From NCBI GenBank assembly GCA_902625215.1, contig CACOAO010000002.1:1-64000 (forward strand): 64,000 bases of DNA. The letters run 5' to 3'. A program made the position numbers and the translations under genes. The stretch is from an uncultured SAR116 cluster alpha proteobacterium (GTDB taxonomy: Bacteria > Pseudomonadota > Alphaproteobacteria > Puniceispirillales > Marisalimonadaceae). Below, piece by piece: positions 31,128 to 41,070 of this stretch (its first letter is position 1; the number at the start of each line of letters is the position of its first letter). The notes under the pieces are model-generated. The model saw only the letters and a list, made by a program, of their open reading frames with translations. It was not told the origin of the DNA and ran no database searches.

Positions 31128-32336
31128 ATGATAGAAAAAAATAAAAATAACCATGTATTAGATGGGATTAAAATTTTAGACCTTACAAGAGTTCTTGGAG
31201 GACCATATGCAACGCAAATACTTGCAGATCACGGAGCTGAAGTGATTAAGATAGAGTCAAAGATTGGTGATGAAGTTAGAGCTTGGGGACCACCTTTTAT
31301 AAATGATATGGCTTCATATTTTATAAACGTTAATAGGAATAAGAAATCTATAGCAATTGATCTTACCAAACAACAAGGAAAAGAAATAATTTTAGAACTT
31401 CTGAAAAATTCAGATATAATAATAGAAAACTTCAAAACTGGCACAATGGAAAAATGGGGCCTTGGTTATGAAGAAGTTTTAAAGAAAAAATTCCCTAGAT
31501 TAATTCATTGTAGAATTTCAGGATTTGGGGCTAAAGGCCCACTTGGTGGAGCTCCAGGCTATGATGCAATAGTTCAAGCTATGACTGGCATGATGTCAGT
31601 AAATGGCCATGCTGACGGAGACGATGTGAGAATTGGAGCTCCAGTAGTAGATATGGGAACTGGGCTTTATTCAACAATAGGAATTTTAATGGCACTTCAA
31701 GAAAGAGAAAAATCTGGCATGGGTCAGTTTTTAGATATGTCTCTCTATGATTCAGCACTTGCGCTTATGCATCCTCATACTGGCAATTATTTTTTGTCAA
31801 ATAAACCAGGCAAAGCTACTGGAAATGCACATCCAAATATTTCACCATATGATAAATTCAAAACAGCAACTAATGAGATTTTTATGGGAATTGGAAACGA
31901 TGCTGGTTTTGTAAGACTCTGTAAAGCCTTAGATTTAGATCATCTTGCAAAAGATGAAAGATTTTTAACTAATGGTGATAGAGTAGAAAACAGAATAGAA
32001 CTAACCAAATATTTAGAAGATGCTCTACGTGAAGTAGATGGGGTTGAATTTTCAGAAAAACTATTGTCAGCAGGCGTTCCTGCAGGACCCGTAAGGAATA
32101 TAGAAGAGGCTCTAAATCATCCTCAAACAAAAGAAAGGGAGATGACTATCTCAAAAGAGGATTACAAAGGTGTTTCTTCACCAATTAAGTTTAGTAGATC
32201 TAAAGCCGTTGGAGTTAAACATAAACCTCCTGTTATTGGTGAACATACAAGAGAAGTTTTAAGAGATAATGGTTACAAAGAGGATGATATTAATATGCTT
32301 TTTGAAAATGATGTTATTTTTGAAAATAATTCTTAA
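31128..32336 (+). CDS. CaiB/BaiF family CoA-transferase (start moved to internal ATG)
   Basis: LDGIKILDLTRVLGGPYATQILADHGAEVIKIES, GDEVRAWGPPF, FVNRNKKSIAIDL-type block NVNRNKKSIAIDLTKQQGKEII, GAPGYDAIVQAMTGMMSVNG. Confidence 0.92.
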   Translation: MIEKNKNNHVLDGIKILDLTRVLGGPYATQILADHGAEVIKIESKIGDEVRAWGPPFINDMASYFINVNRNKKSIAIDLTKQQGKEIILELLKNSDIIIENFKTGTMEKWGLGYEEVLKKKFPRLIHCRISGFGAKGPLGGAPGYDAIVQAMTGMMSVNGHADGDDVRIGAPVVDMGTGLYSTIGILMALQEREKSGMGQFLDMSLYDSALALMHPHTGNYFLSNKPGKATGNAHPNISPYDKFKTATNEIFMGIGNDAGFVRLCKALDLDHLAKDERFLTNGDRVENRIELTKYLEDALREVDGVEFSEKLLSAGVPAGPVRNIEEALNHPQTKEREMTISKEDYKGVSSPIKFSRSKAVGVKHKPPVIGEHTREVLRDNGYKEDDINMLFENDVIFENNS

Positions 32337-33188
32337 TTAAATATATAGCTTATTGAAATAATGATCTCGTAATTCATGTATGTGATTTTTAAGCTCATAT
32401 TTATTTTCTTTAGTCTCAGTAAAAATTAAAAAAGCATCTATTGCTTGAAAAATAAAAAGATCTATGCCTGAAATAATTTTTGCTCCAACTTGCTCTCCTT
32501 TCTTAATGAAATCAGTTTTCGCAGGAGTGTACACTACATCAAAAATCCATTGTGTTTTATTAGGCGCAAGATCGACCAAAGGGCATCCTGGAAAGTCATA
32601 ATGACCAACGGGTGTACAATTAATTATACCATCAAAGCTAGATAAATTTTTTTCTATTTGATCAGATTTGATAAAAACACAATTTGTATTTAACAGATTT
32701 AAATCCTTAGATAAGCTGTCTGCTTTTATTTCATCTTTATCAACTAGAAAAATCTTTTTTACTCCAAGAGAAGCTAAACCAAAAGCAATAGCCCTCCCCA
32801 CTCCACCAGCACCAAATACCAGAATTGTTCCAGGAGCATTATTACCAAAATGAAAATTATAAGTTTTTAAAAAACCTGTATAGTCTGTATTTTCAGCCGT
32901 GGTTTGTTTTGTAAATAAAAGAGTATTTGCTGATCCAACATTTTTTGAGTTCTTAGATACATCTTCTACGTATTTAATTACTTTTTCTTTAAATGGAAAT
33001 GTAATATTCACTCCTTTGAAGCCCAAAACTCTGAGTTCCTCTAATAAAACTTTAAAATAAGTTTCTTCTTTATCTTTCAAATCAAACAATAAATAATCTA
33101 GAGAAATTCCAAATATTTTTGCAATACGGTTATGAATGTCGGGAGCATTTGAAGATGAAATATTATTGCCTATTAATCCAATTTTCAT
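32337..33188 (-). CDS. Shikimate dehydrogenase family protein
   Basis: IGLIGNNISSSNAPDIHNRIAKIFGISLDYLLFDL, GFKGVNITFPFKEKVI, VFGAGGVGRAIAFGL, DGIINCTPVGHYDFPGCP. Confidence 0.85.
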   Translation of the reverse strand: MKIGLIGNNISSSNAPDIHNRIAKIFGISLDYLLFDLKDKEETYFKVLLEELRVLGFKGVNITFPFKEKVIKYVEDVSKNSKNVGSANTLLFTKQTTAENTDYTGFLKTYNFHFGNNAPGTILVFGAGGVGRAIAFGLASLGVKKIFLVDKDEIKADSLSKDLNLLNTNCVFIKSDQIEKNLSSFDGIINCTPVGHYDFPGCPLVDLAPNKTQWIFDVVYTPAKTDFIKKGEQVGAKIISGIDLFIFQAIDAFLIFTETKENKYELKNHIHELRDHYFNKLYI

Positions 33189-33191
33189 AAT

Positions 33192-33974
33192 CTAAATCGA
33201 CCTTTGGATAAGACGTATTACAATTGTACCAAACCATCTTTCCACCTGAACTCTAACGGGAATATAATCATTATTTGAATTTTTACCAAAAAATACTTTG
33301 AAATCAGAAATCTTATCTTCACTTGGTTTCCATTTAGTTTTAAGTCTATGACCACCTATTGGGAAAACTCTTAACCCACAAATCAGCACATTGCCTCTAT
33401 ATGATTTAGGTCTGTCATTATCAATTGTGCTATTTCCAATTGTTTTAATTTTTAAATCATATCGTCTTCTTCCATCGAAAACTTTGAATTTTTTGTCACA
33501 AACATTTTCTTTATTAATTTTTTCAATAACTCTAATGAACGCTGTTATTGGGTCAATTACATTAATCAAACTTGAATTTTGAATTTCATGGTATTTTTCA
33601 AGATCTATAATCGGAACATTTACATAACTTACATTATTATAATCGTTGACCCATGTAATATCCGTAGTCCTTTTTTTCTTATTAAATAATCCACTAGCCG
33701 AAAATTTATTTGGCAACCAAGAACCTGTATCTTTAATTGATGACGATTTTAGTTCACCTTTATATTCGTATAACGTGTCTAAAATGCCAGCAGTTTGTGA
33801 CTTAATATTTATATTTAAATTTTGAGATCCTAAACTAAAAAAAACTTCTGCTTTACCAACAATAAAATTTCCAAATTGAACTTCATAATAATAATTTTCT
33901 TGCTTAGCATTGACTGAAAAATTTAGTGAAGAAAAAACTATAAAAAAAATTAACACATTAAAAAAAATATTCAT
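33192..33974 (-). CDS. DUF3108-like secreted protein
   Basis: N-terminal hydrophobic signal segment; YYEVQFGNFIVGKAEVFF, DPITAFIRVI, KVFDGRRRYDLKIKTI. Confidence 0.65.
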   Translation of the reverse strand: MNIFFNVLIFFIVFSSLNFSVNAKQENYYYEVQFGNFIVGKAEVFFSLGSQNLNINIKSQTAGILDTLYEYKGELKSSSIKDTGSWLPNKFSASGLFNKKKRTTDITWVNDYNNVSYVNVPIIDLEKYHEIQNSSLINVIDPITAFIRVIEKINKENVCDKKFKVFDGRRRYDLKIKTIGNSTIDNDRPKSYRGNVLICGLRVFPIGGHRLKTKWKPSEDKISDFKVFFGKNSNNDYIPVRVQVERWFGTIVIRLIQRSI

Positions 33975-33984
33975 AATTGGCTTT

Positions 33985-34212
33985 TTATCTAATTGTTGAT
34001 TGCTCTTCTTTAATTGCTAGAACCGATGAAATAGTTGAAACACAAAATGGTACACAAAAAGTAATTAAGATTTTAATCCAATTTGTTACTATCATCGTTC
34101 CTAAAAAAATATGATCCCCATGATTAATAATTGCCAAAACAATACCCAATATCAAAGCCATTTTAAAAGCTCTAAAAAAAACATCTTTTCTAAATGCTAT
34201 ATGAAACACCAA
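33985..34212 (-). CDS. NrtS-like small membrane protein (putative nitrate/nitrite transporter)
   Basis: FFRAFKMALILGIVLAIINHGDHIFLGT...WIKILITFCVPFCVSTISSVLA resembles NrtS as remembered. Confidence 0.6.
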   Translation of the reverse strand: MVFHIAFRKDVFFRAFKMALILGIVLAIINHGDHIFLGTMIVTNWIKILITFCVPFCVSTISSVLAIKEEQSTIR

Positions 34213-34306
34213 CTTCCCACCGAAAAATTTATATTATTTGCAAAAATTAACATAATATACAAAACTTAAAATTGTAATAAATTTAAAAGTTATTTTGGGT
34301 GAAATT

Positions 34307-34612
34307 ATGTTAATAAAAATTTTTGTTAGAACCTTTGCGTCTACTGAAGATTGTGAATTATTCGAATCCATACTTGAGACTAGATGGCCTAATTTACTTC
34401 AACAAGTAAAAGGAGTGAGATTTAGAGCTATGAAAAATCCGCAGACACCTAATGTAAGTGTTGTCTTATGGGAATTTCCTGATGCAGATTCAATGAGAAA
34501 AATTGATAAATTAATTGACGAAAATATAGCTAAATATGTCAAAACCTTATCACCTAAAACAATTCACTTCGTTGGTGGAGTTACTCAAGATTTTGGTGAA
34601 ACAACTTTTTAG
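34307..34612 (+). CDS. Small uncharacterised alpha/beta protein (possible dimeric alpha-beta-barrel fold)
   Basis: RBS-like gggtgaa before the internal ATG; ~100 aa; predicted strands LIKIFVRTF and VSVVLWEF. Confidence 0.5.
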   Translation: MLIKIFVRTFASTEDCELFESILETRWPNLLQQVKGVRFRAMKNPQTPNVSVVLWEFPDADSMRKIDKLIDENIAKYVKTLSPKTIHFVGGVTQDFGETTF

Positions 34613-34620
34613 GAAACAAT

Positions 34621-35952
34621 ATGAAACGTAGTAATATTTTTCCAAGACATTCAAATTATGATCTACCCACAGCTATTAAAGGTGAAGGATGTTATATTAT
34701 AGATGATAATGGGAAAAAATATATTGATGGGTCAGGTGGTGCTGCTGTGTCTTGCTTAGGTCATTCTGACAATACTGTAAAAGAAGCAATTATTAATCAA
34801 ACGGAAAAATTAGCTTATGCCCATACATCTTTTTTTACTAACGAACCTGCTGAAAAATTAGCAAATTTATTAGCTAAAATTTCTCCATCTGGACTGGATA
34901 AAGTATACCTTGTTTCAAGTGGTTCTGAAGCGGTAGAGGCATCAATAAAACTTGCAAAACAATATTTTATTGAAGTAGGAAAACCAAAAAAAAACAAGGT
35001 TATATCTAGACAACAAAGTTATCATGGAAACACTCTTGGAGCTTTAGCATCTGGGGGTAATATTTGGAGAAGAAATTTTTTTGAAGAATTACTAATTGAA
35101 ACCAGCTTAATTTCACCTTGTTACATATATAGAAATAAAAGATCAGACGAAACAGAATGGGATTATGGACAAAGAGTTGCAAAAGAATTAGAAGATGAAA
35201 TTTTAAATCTGGGCCCAGATAATGTTATGGCTTTTATTGCAGAGACAGTTGTTGGAGCAACTGCTGGTGCTCTTACAGCCGTACCAGGATATTTCAAGCT
35301 TATAAGAGAAATTTGTAATAAATACGATGTTTTATTAATTTTAGATGAAGTTATGTGTGGTATGGGAAGAACAGGATCTTTATTTGCTTGCGATGATGAA
35401 CTAGTTATTCCTGACATTATTACTATCGCTAAAGGTTTGGGAGCAGGATATCAACCAATTGGAGCTATGATATGTCAAAATCATATATATGATGCAATAG
35501 AAAGTGGATCTGGATTTTTTCAACATGGACACACATATCTTGGTCATCCTGTAGCATGTGCAGCTTCATATGCGGTTTTAGGTAAATTAATAAATGATAA
35601 TTATCCATCTAAAGTAAGAGAAAAAGGTAACTTACTTCTAGAAAGCTTAACAAGATCATTAGGCCAAAATCAATATATTGGAGATATTAGAGGCAGAGGT
35701 TTATTCAGAGCTATAGAACTTGTAACTGACAGGTCAACTAAAGAGCCTTTTCCTAAAAAATTAAATGTAGCAGGAAAAATTAAGAAAAAGGCTTTAGACG
35801 AAGGGTTAATTTGCTATCCAATGCAGGGAACAATAGATGGAGAAAATGGCGATCATATCCTTGTTGCACCTCCATTTATAATAAATGAAACTGAAATTAA
35901 TGAAATTTCTGAAAAACTAAAAAATGCTATTGATTCCGTTTGCAAATTTTGA
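34621..35952 (+). CDS. PLP-dependent class III aminotransferase
   Basis: YIDGSGGAAVSCLGHSD, VSSGSEAVEASIKLAKQYF, LLILDEVMCGMGRTGSLFACD, DIITIAKGLGAGYQPIGAMI. Confidence 0.93.
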   Translation: MKRSNIFPRHSNYDLPTAIKGEGCYIIDDNGKKYIDGSGGAAVSCLGHSDNTVKEAIINQTEKLAYAHTSFFTNEPAEKLANLLAKISPSGLDKVYLVSSGSEAVEASIKLAKQYFIEVGKPKKNKVISRQQSYHGNTLGALASGGNIWRRNFFEELLIETSLISPCYIYRNKRSDETEWDYGQRVAKELEDEILNLGPDNVMAFIAETVVGATAGALTAVPGYFKLIREICNKYDVLLILDEVMCGMGRTGSLFACDDELVIPDIITIAKGLGAGYQPIGAMICQNHIYDAIESGSGFFQHGHTYLGHPVACAASYAVLGKLINDNYPSKVREKGNLLLESLTRSLGQNQYIGDIRGRGLFRAIELVTDRSTKEPFPKKLNVAGKIKKKALDEGLICYPMQGTIDGENGDHILVAPPFIINETEINEISEKLKNAIDSVCKF

Positions 35953-35964
35953 TTTGATAATTTT

Positions 35965-36267
35965 ATGTATTTAAGAATAATTACAATTAAATGTCCCAAT
36001 CAAACAGCAAAAAAAGCTCTAAAACTACTTAACAAACAAGTGGCAAATGAACAAATGAAAGTTGGTCTTGTAAAACAAACAACTGTTGATATTTCTGATA
36101 CAAATTTTCTTGCTGTGAAATATTGGATCTCAAAGTCTCACTTTGAAAAAGGCAGAAAAAATTGGATAAAAGTAAGTCAAGAATTTAATGAAATGGGGGC
36201 AATTGTCTCTGGTGTTGGGGGTGAAGCTGATATTAATATGTTAGATGATTTCAAGAATCATGTCTAA
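35965..36267 (+). CDS. Small uncharacterised protein (possible dimeric alpha-beta-barrel fold)
   Basis: 100 aa ORF 12 bp after the aminotransferase stop; predicted strands YLRIITIKC and FLAVKYWIS. Confidence 0.5.
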   Translation: MYLRIITIKCPNQTAKKALKLLNKQVANEQMKVGLVKQTTVDISDTNFLAVKYWISKSHFEKGRKNWIKVSQEFNEMGAIVSGVGGEADINMLDDFKNHV

Positions 36268-36960
36268 CTAAACACCTAAATGTCTCTGAGCAATTTCACT
36301 TGTTAATTCGTTTGAAAAACCATCCCATACTGTTTTTCCTTTTTCTAAAATATAAAATTTATCAGCTAAATCTTGGAGTTGTTTAAGTGATTTATCAATT
36401 ATTAAAATTGAAACGCCTTTACTTTTTAAAATTGTTATAACTTTCCATATTTCTGATCTTATAGTTGGAGACAAGCCTTCAGTAGCTTCATCTAAAATAA
36501 GTAAATCTGGGTTTGTCATCAAAGCCCTTCCAATTACTAGCATTTGTTGTTCACCACCAGATAACGTAGACGCGCTTTGATATTTTCTTTCAGCCAATTT
36601 TGGAAATAAATGAAAAACCATTTCTAACGTCCATTCTCCTTCTACCGAAGTTGCTGTAAGGTTCTCTAAAACTGTTAAATTTGTAAATGCTCTTCTACCT
36701 TCTGGTACAAGACCAATTCCTAGTTGAGCAATTTTATAACTTGGTTGGTTTGCAATAGAAATATTTTTAAACTTAATCTCACCCTTATAACTACTTATTA
36801 AACCGCAAATAGACCTAATAGTTGTAGATTTTCCCATACCATTTCTACCAAGAAGCGCAACCACTTCCCCCTTATTTATTTCTAGATTAACGTCAAAAAG
36901 AGCTTGACTTAGACCGTACCATGACTGCAGGTCATTTATTTCAAGAAGTTTTTCCATCAA
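36268..36960 (-). CDS. livF: Branched-chain amino acid ABC transporter ATP-binding protein
   Basis: ALLGRNGMGKSTTIRSICG, GLVPEGRRAFTNLTVLENL, TLSGGEQQMLVIGRALMTNPDLLILDEATEGLSP. Confidence 0.95.
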   Translation of the reverse strand: MMEKLLEINDLQSWYGLSQALFDVNLEINKGEVVALLGRNGMGKSTTIRSICGLISSYKGEIKFKNISIANQPSYKIAQLGIGLVPEGRRAFTNLTVLENLTATSVEGEWTLEMVFHLFPKLAERKYQSASTLSGGEQQMLVIGRALMTNPDLLILDEATEGLSPTIRSEIWKVITILKSKGVSILIIDKSLKQLQDLADKFYILEKGKTVWDGFSNELTSEIAQRHLGV

Positions 36961-37706
36961 ATTTCATAACCTAAATAAACATCTCTGACTAATTCGTTCT
37001 GTCTTATCTCATCAACAGTACCTGTAGCTACTATTTTCCCATAATTAATTACTGAAACTCTGTCAGCTAATGCGAAAACCGCGTCCATATCATGTTCGAT
37101 TAATAAAATTGGCGAGTTAGACTTTATTTTTTTGAATAAATTTATCATCATGTTTGTACCACTTTCATCCAAACCAGCCATTGGCTCATCAAACAAAAAA
37201 ACTTTAGGATCCATAGCTAAAGCTAAACCAACTTCAAGTTTTCTTCTGTCACCATGACTTAAGTCAGAGGCTGAAACATCACTTTTTTCTAGTAATTCAA
37301 TTTCCTTTAAAATTTTTTTTGCATTTAAGTATAATTCTTTATTGTTCTTTACACTTTTAAAGAGTTGAAAAGTTTTATTTGATTTATCTAGTAGAGATAA
37401 AATTATGTTATCTATTGCACTAAATTGAGGGATGATAGAAGAAACCTGAAATGTTCTTGATATTCCAATTTTAGCTCTTTCAATATCAGTTAAATCAGTT
37501 ATATCCTCTTGATCTAATATGATTGAGCCTATGTCATGTTTTACACTTCCAACTATTTGCTTAATTAACGTTGATTTTCCTGCTCCATTAGGTCCAATTA
37601 ATGCATGTATTTCATCAAAGTGAAGGTCTATTGTAATCTCGTCAGTAACTTTAAATGCACCATATGATTTAGATAAGCTTTTAATATTTAAAATTTTATT
37701 TTTCAT
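36957..37706 (-). CDS. livG: Branched-chain amino acid ABC transporter ATP-binding protein
   Basis: ALIGPNGAGKSTLIKQIVG, GISRTFQVSSI, DLSHGDRRKLEVGLALAMDPKVFLFDEPMAGLD. Confidence 0.95.
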   Translation of the reverse strand: MKNKILNIKSLSKSYGAFKVTDEITIDLHFDEIHALIGPNGAGKSTLIKQIVGSVKHDIGSIILDQEDITDLTDIERAKIGISRTFQVSSIIPQFSAIDNIILSLLDKSNKTFQLFKSVKNNKELYLNAKKILKEIELLEKSDVSASDLSHGDRRKLEVGLALAMDPKVFLFDEPMAGLDESGTNMMINLFKKIKSNSPILLIEHDMDAVFALADRVSVINYGKIVATGTVDEIRQNELVRDVYLGYEI

Positions 37707-38694
37707 ATTTTAATTTCTTTTCAAATAAACTTAAAATTCCTGAGCGAACATATAATATCTCTAAAATAAGGATTAATCCCAACCAAAATTGCCAATTTTC
37801 TGTATAGCCTCCAAGGGTTTGTTCTAAAACGATAAAAAAAGCAGCGCCAACAAGAGGTCCATAAAGTCTTGCAATTCCTCCAAGAATTACAAATACCATT
37901 ATTTCTCCAGACATTTGCCAATTAAGAACAGACGGACTGATAAACCTGTTTAAGTCAGTATATAAGGATCCTGCTAAACCAGTAATTGTACCTGAAATAA
38001 TAAAAACCAGTAGCTTGACTTTGAAAGTTTCAATACCAACTGATTTAACTCTTTCTTCATTTTGTTTGATGGCTTGGAATGCCATTCCAAAAGAAGAATT
38101 TATCAATTTAGCAGAAATAAAAACAGCCAATAGCAACCAAAAAAGACATATCATGTAAAATGTTATTGGATCCATTGTATTAACCATCGGAAATGAATTT
38201 CTCATATAGATAGATAATCCGTCTTCACCTCCATAATTAGGCCAACTAATTGCAAAAAAATACAACATCTGTGCAAATGCGAGAGTAATCATAATAAAAT
38301 AAACACCAGTAGTTCTTAGAGATAAAACTCCTATAATAAATGATAAAAGTGCACTTGTTATTATTACAATGGGCCAAATAACTAACATATTAGAACTACC
38401 AGATGCTGTAAAAGGCCAACTAAACATTAGTTCTGAGTTTAATGCATGAAAAGACAATATTCCTGTAACATAACCACCTAGTCCAAAAAAAGCTGCATGA
38501 CCAAAAGAAATTAAACCACAATATCCTAGGGCTAAATTAAGACCAATACCTGCAATACCAAGAATAATAACTTTAGTTGTCAGGGTTATATAATAAGGTT
38601 CTTCAAGAACAAATCCTAAAATTGGAATTAATAAAAGAAAAAATAAGATCCATTTATTAAGAAATTTTTCAATAATCATCTTAATTTTTTCCAA
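37696..38694 (-). CDS. livM: Branched-chain amino acid ABC transporter permease
   Basis: GIGLNLALGYCGLISFGHAAFFGLGGYVTGIL, LRTTGVYFIMITLAFAQMLYF. Confidence 0.93.
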   Translation of the reverse strand: MEKIKMIIEKFLNKWILFFLLLIPILGFVLEEPYYITLTTKVIILGIAGIGLNLALGYCGLISFGHAAFFGLGGYVTGILSFHALNSELMFSWPFTASGSSNMLVIWPIVIITSALLSFIIGVLSLRTTGVYFIMITLAFAQMLYFFAISWPNYGGEDGLSIYMRNSFPMVNTMDPITFYMICLFWLLLAVFISAKLINSSFGMAFQAIKQNEERVKSVGIETFKVKLLVFIISGTITGLAGSLYTDLNRFISPSVLNWQMSGEIMVFVILGGIARLYGPLVGAAFFIVLEQTLGGYTENWQFWLGLILILEILYVRSGILSLFEKKLKYEK

Positions 38695-39598
38695 ATAAAC
38701 CAGAAGGTTTTATAATAAGTATTAGAGCCATAAGAATATAAATTAGCATTGAACCAATTGAGGACCCAACTGACGTAGCACTTGATGGTTCCATAAAAAT
38801 TTTTAGAACTTCGGGCAAAAATATTCTTCCAATCGTGTCAGTTACTCCTACCAAAATAGAACCAATTAATGCACCTTTAATAGAGCCAATTCCTCCAATA
38901 ACTATTACTACAAATGCCAAAATCAGAATTGGCTCTCCCATACCAACCTCGACTGATTGAATGGCACCAATCATTGCTCCTGCTAACCCTGCTAAAGAAG
39001 CACCTAACGCGAATACAATGGTATATAATTTTGAAATATCTACGCCTAGCGCTGATATCATCTGACGATCATTTTGACCAGCTCTGATACGAACACCTAA
39101 TCGTGTTTTAGTTATAAGTATGTATAATCCAAAGGCTATCAAAAAACCCATCAATATTATAAACAGCCTATACTTAGAATAAATTAAATTATCTAAAATT
39201 GGTAAAGTGCCATTTAAGTTGCTTGGGATATCTAGAAATAACGGGAAAGCACCAAAACACCATCGTACACCTTCAGATAGTAGCAGTATTAATGCAAATG
39301 TTGCCAAAACTTGATCTAAGTGGTCTCTTCTATACAAACGTCTTATTATTATAATTTCTATTAACACACCTGCAATCGCCGCACCGGATAAACTGGCCAG
39401 TAAAGCGAGCCAAAAAGAACCCGTAAGGCCTGCAATTAACGCTGCACTAAAAGCCCCAATCATGTAAAAAGATCCGTGGGCTAAGTTTATTAGGCCCATT
39501 ACTCCAAAAATTAGAGTTAAACCTGCAGACATAAGGAACAACATTGTTCCAAATTGTACACCGTTTAATAATTGTTCAAAAAAAAGTATGGATGTCAT
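38681..39598 (-). CDS. livH: Branched-chain amino acid ABC transporter permease
   Basis: FEQLLNGVQFGTMLFLMSAGLTLIFGVMGLINLAHGSFYMIGAF, GIGSIKGALIGSILVGV. Confidence 0.95.
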   Translation of the reverse strand: MTSILFFEQLLNGVQFGTMLFLMSAGLTLIFGVMGLINLAHGSFYMIGAFSAALIAGLTGSFWLALLASLSGAAIAGVLIEIIIIRRLYRRDHLDQVLATFALILLLSEGVRWCFGAFPLFLDIPSNLNGTLPILDNLIYSKYRLFIILMGFLIAFGLYILITKTRLGVRIRAGQNDRQMISALGVDISKLYTIVFALGASLAGLAGAMIGAIQSVEVGMGEPILILAFVVIVIGGIGSIKGALIGSILVGVTDTIGRIFLPEVLKIFMEPSSATSVGSSIGSMLIYILMALILIIKPSGLFGKN

Positions 39599-39600
39599 TT

Positions 39601-39640
39601 AAAAAAAAGAATTAGGTGACTTCATTTAGAAATCACCTAA
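39601..39640 (-). terminator. Intergenic hairpin with T-tract between the substrate-binding protein gene and livH
   Basis: Minus strand TTAGGTGATTTC-taaat-GAAGTCACCTAA (12-bp stem with one wobble) then TTCTTTTTTTT. Confidence 0.75.
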
Positions 39641-39647
39641 GAATATT

Positions 39648-40784
39648 TTACATTTTACATTCAGATACATATGCGTTTGAATGATTTTTTAATCCTACTG
39701 AAACAATCTTATTGGTAAGAATTTTACCTTCCTTGATTACTTCTCGGACATAAATATCTTGAATAGGATGATGGTTCGTATCAAAACTGAACTTACCTCT
39801 AGTAGATTCAAAATCAGCCTTTCTTAAAGCATCTCTAAATTTGTCCTTATTTTTAATTTCAGCTTTTGACATCGCAGAAATTAAAAGTTTTCCAGTGTCG
39901 TAACCTTGTGAAGCGTATAATGAAGGTAACCTTCCATATTCAGATTTGAAGTCTTTAACAAATTTTTTGTTAGCGGCGTTGTCAATATCTTTAGACCATT
40001 GTGACGTGTTTTTTACTCCTAGTGCAGCTTCACCAACTGCTTTAAGGATACCTTGATCAAAAGAAAAAGCAGGACCAACCACCGGTAGTTTTATACCTGA
40101 CTGTGAAAATTGTTTCATAAACCCGATACCCATACCACCTGGTAGAAAAAAGAACACACTGTCAGCACCTGATGCTCTTATTTGAGCAATTTCTGCTGCA
40201 TAATCTTTTTGGCCTAACTTTGTATAGATTTCACCAGCTAAGCTTCCTTTGAAATATCTTTTGTAGCCTGTGAGGGCATCTTTACCTGCTGGATAGTTAG
40301 GCGCAAGAATAAAAGAATTTTTAAAACCAGCTGAATTAGCATAACCACCAGCTGCTTCATGCAAATTATCGTTTTGCCAAGCAACGTTGAAATAATTTTT
40401 ATGACAACCTTTTCCTGCTAATTTTGATGGTCCAGCATTTGGTGATAAATAAAATTTCCCTTGATTAACCGTAGCTGGTACAACAGCCATTGCTAAATTG
40501 GACCAAATAATACCTGTTAAAACATCTACTTTGTCAGATTGAATCATCTTGTCTGCTAATTGAACAGCAATATCAGGTTTACGTTGATCATCTTTTGTTA
40601 TAACGGAAATATTTTTGTTTCCTTTTACTGCAAGCATAAATCCATCTCGAACATCTATACCCAAACCAGAACCACCTCCTGATAAAGTTGTTATCATGCC
40701 AACTTTTACCTTATCACCATGCGCAAACAAAGGTGTAGAGCTCATTAAAATTAAAGCTGCTAATGTAGTTGTTAACTTTTTCAT
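39648..40784 (-). CDS. Branched-chain amino acid-type ABC transporter substrate-binding protein
   Basis: Signal peptide; KVGMITTLSGGGSGLGIDVRDGFMLAV...ADKMIQSDKVDVLTGIIWSNLAMAVVPA; upstream of livHMGF. Confidence 0.93.
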   Translation of the reverse strand: MKKLTTTLAALILMSSTPLFAHGDKVKVGMITTLSGGGSGLGIDVRDGFMLAVKGNKNISVITKDDQRKPDIAVQLADKMIQSDKVDVLTGIIWSNLAMAVVPATVNQGKFYLSPNAGPSKLAGKGCHKNYFNVAWQNDNLHEAAGGYANSAGFKNSFILAPNYPAGKDALTGYKRYFKGSLAGEIYTKLGQKDYAAEIAQIRASGADSVFFFLPGGMGIGFMKQFSQSGIKLPVVGPAFSFDQGILKAVGEAALGVKNTSQWSKDIDNAANKKFVKDFKSEYGRLPSLYASQGYDTGKLLISAMSKAEIKNKDKFRDALRKADFESTRGKFSFDTNHHPIQDIYVREVIKEGKILTNKIVSVGLKNHSNAYVSECKM

Positions 40785-40873
40785 AATTAATCCCCTAATA
40801 ATCCTATAAATAAGAATCAGGAGTATATAACAATTTACGCAAAGGCAAAGTAATAAAAATTTTTATGTGCAGT

Positions 40874-41065
40874 TTAAAAGTCTATTTCTATACCGTTAAT
40901 AGTAAACGTTTTTCCGTTAAACCCTTTATCCATTTTTTCAATGTCTGTCATATTTTCACTGTCTACTCTTTTGTAAGGGTTTTTTTTCATCTGTTCTAGT
41001 CGCGTTTCTTTTTTTACAGAAACACTATTTTGTTTAGATTTTAAATTTTTTATCCATTTAATCAT
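40874..41065 (-). CDS. Small uncharacterised basic protein
   Basis: MIKWIKNLKSKQNSVSVKKETRLEQMKKNPYKRVD...; start moved inside the ORF-track call to limit overlap with the upstream gene. Confidence 0.4.
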   Translation of the reverse strand: MIKWIKNLKSKQNSVSVKKETRLEQMKKNPYKRVDSENMTDIEKMDKGFNGKTFTINGIEIDF

Positions 41066-41070
41066 CTTTT

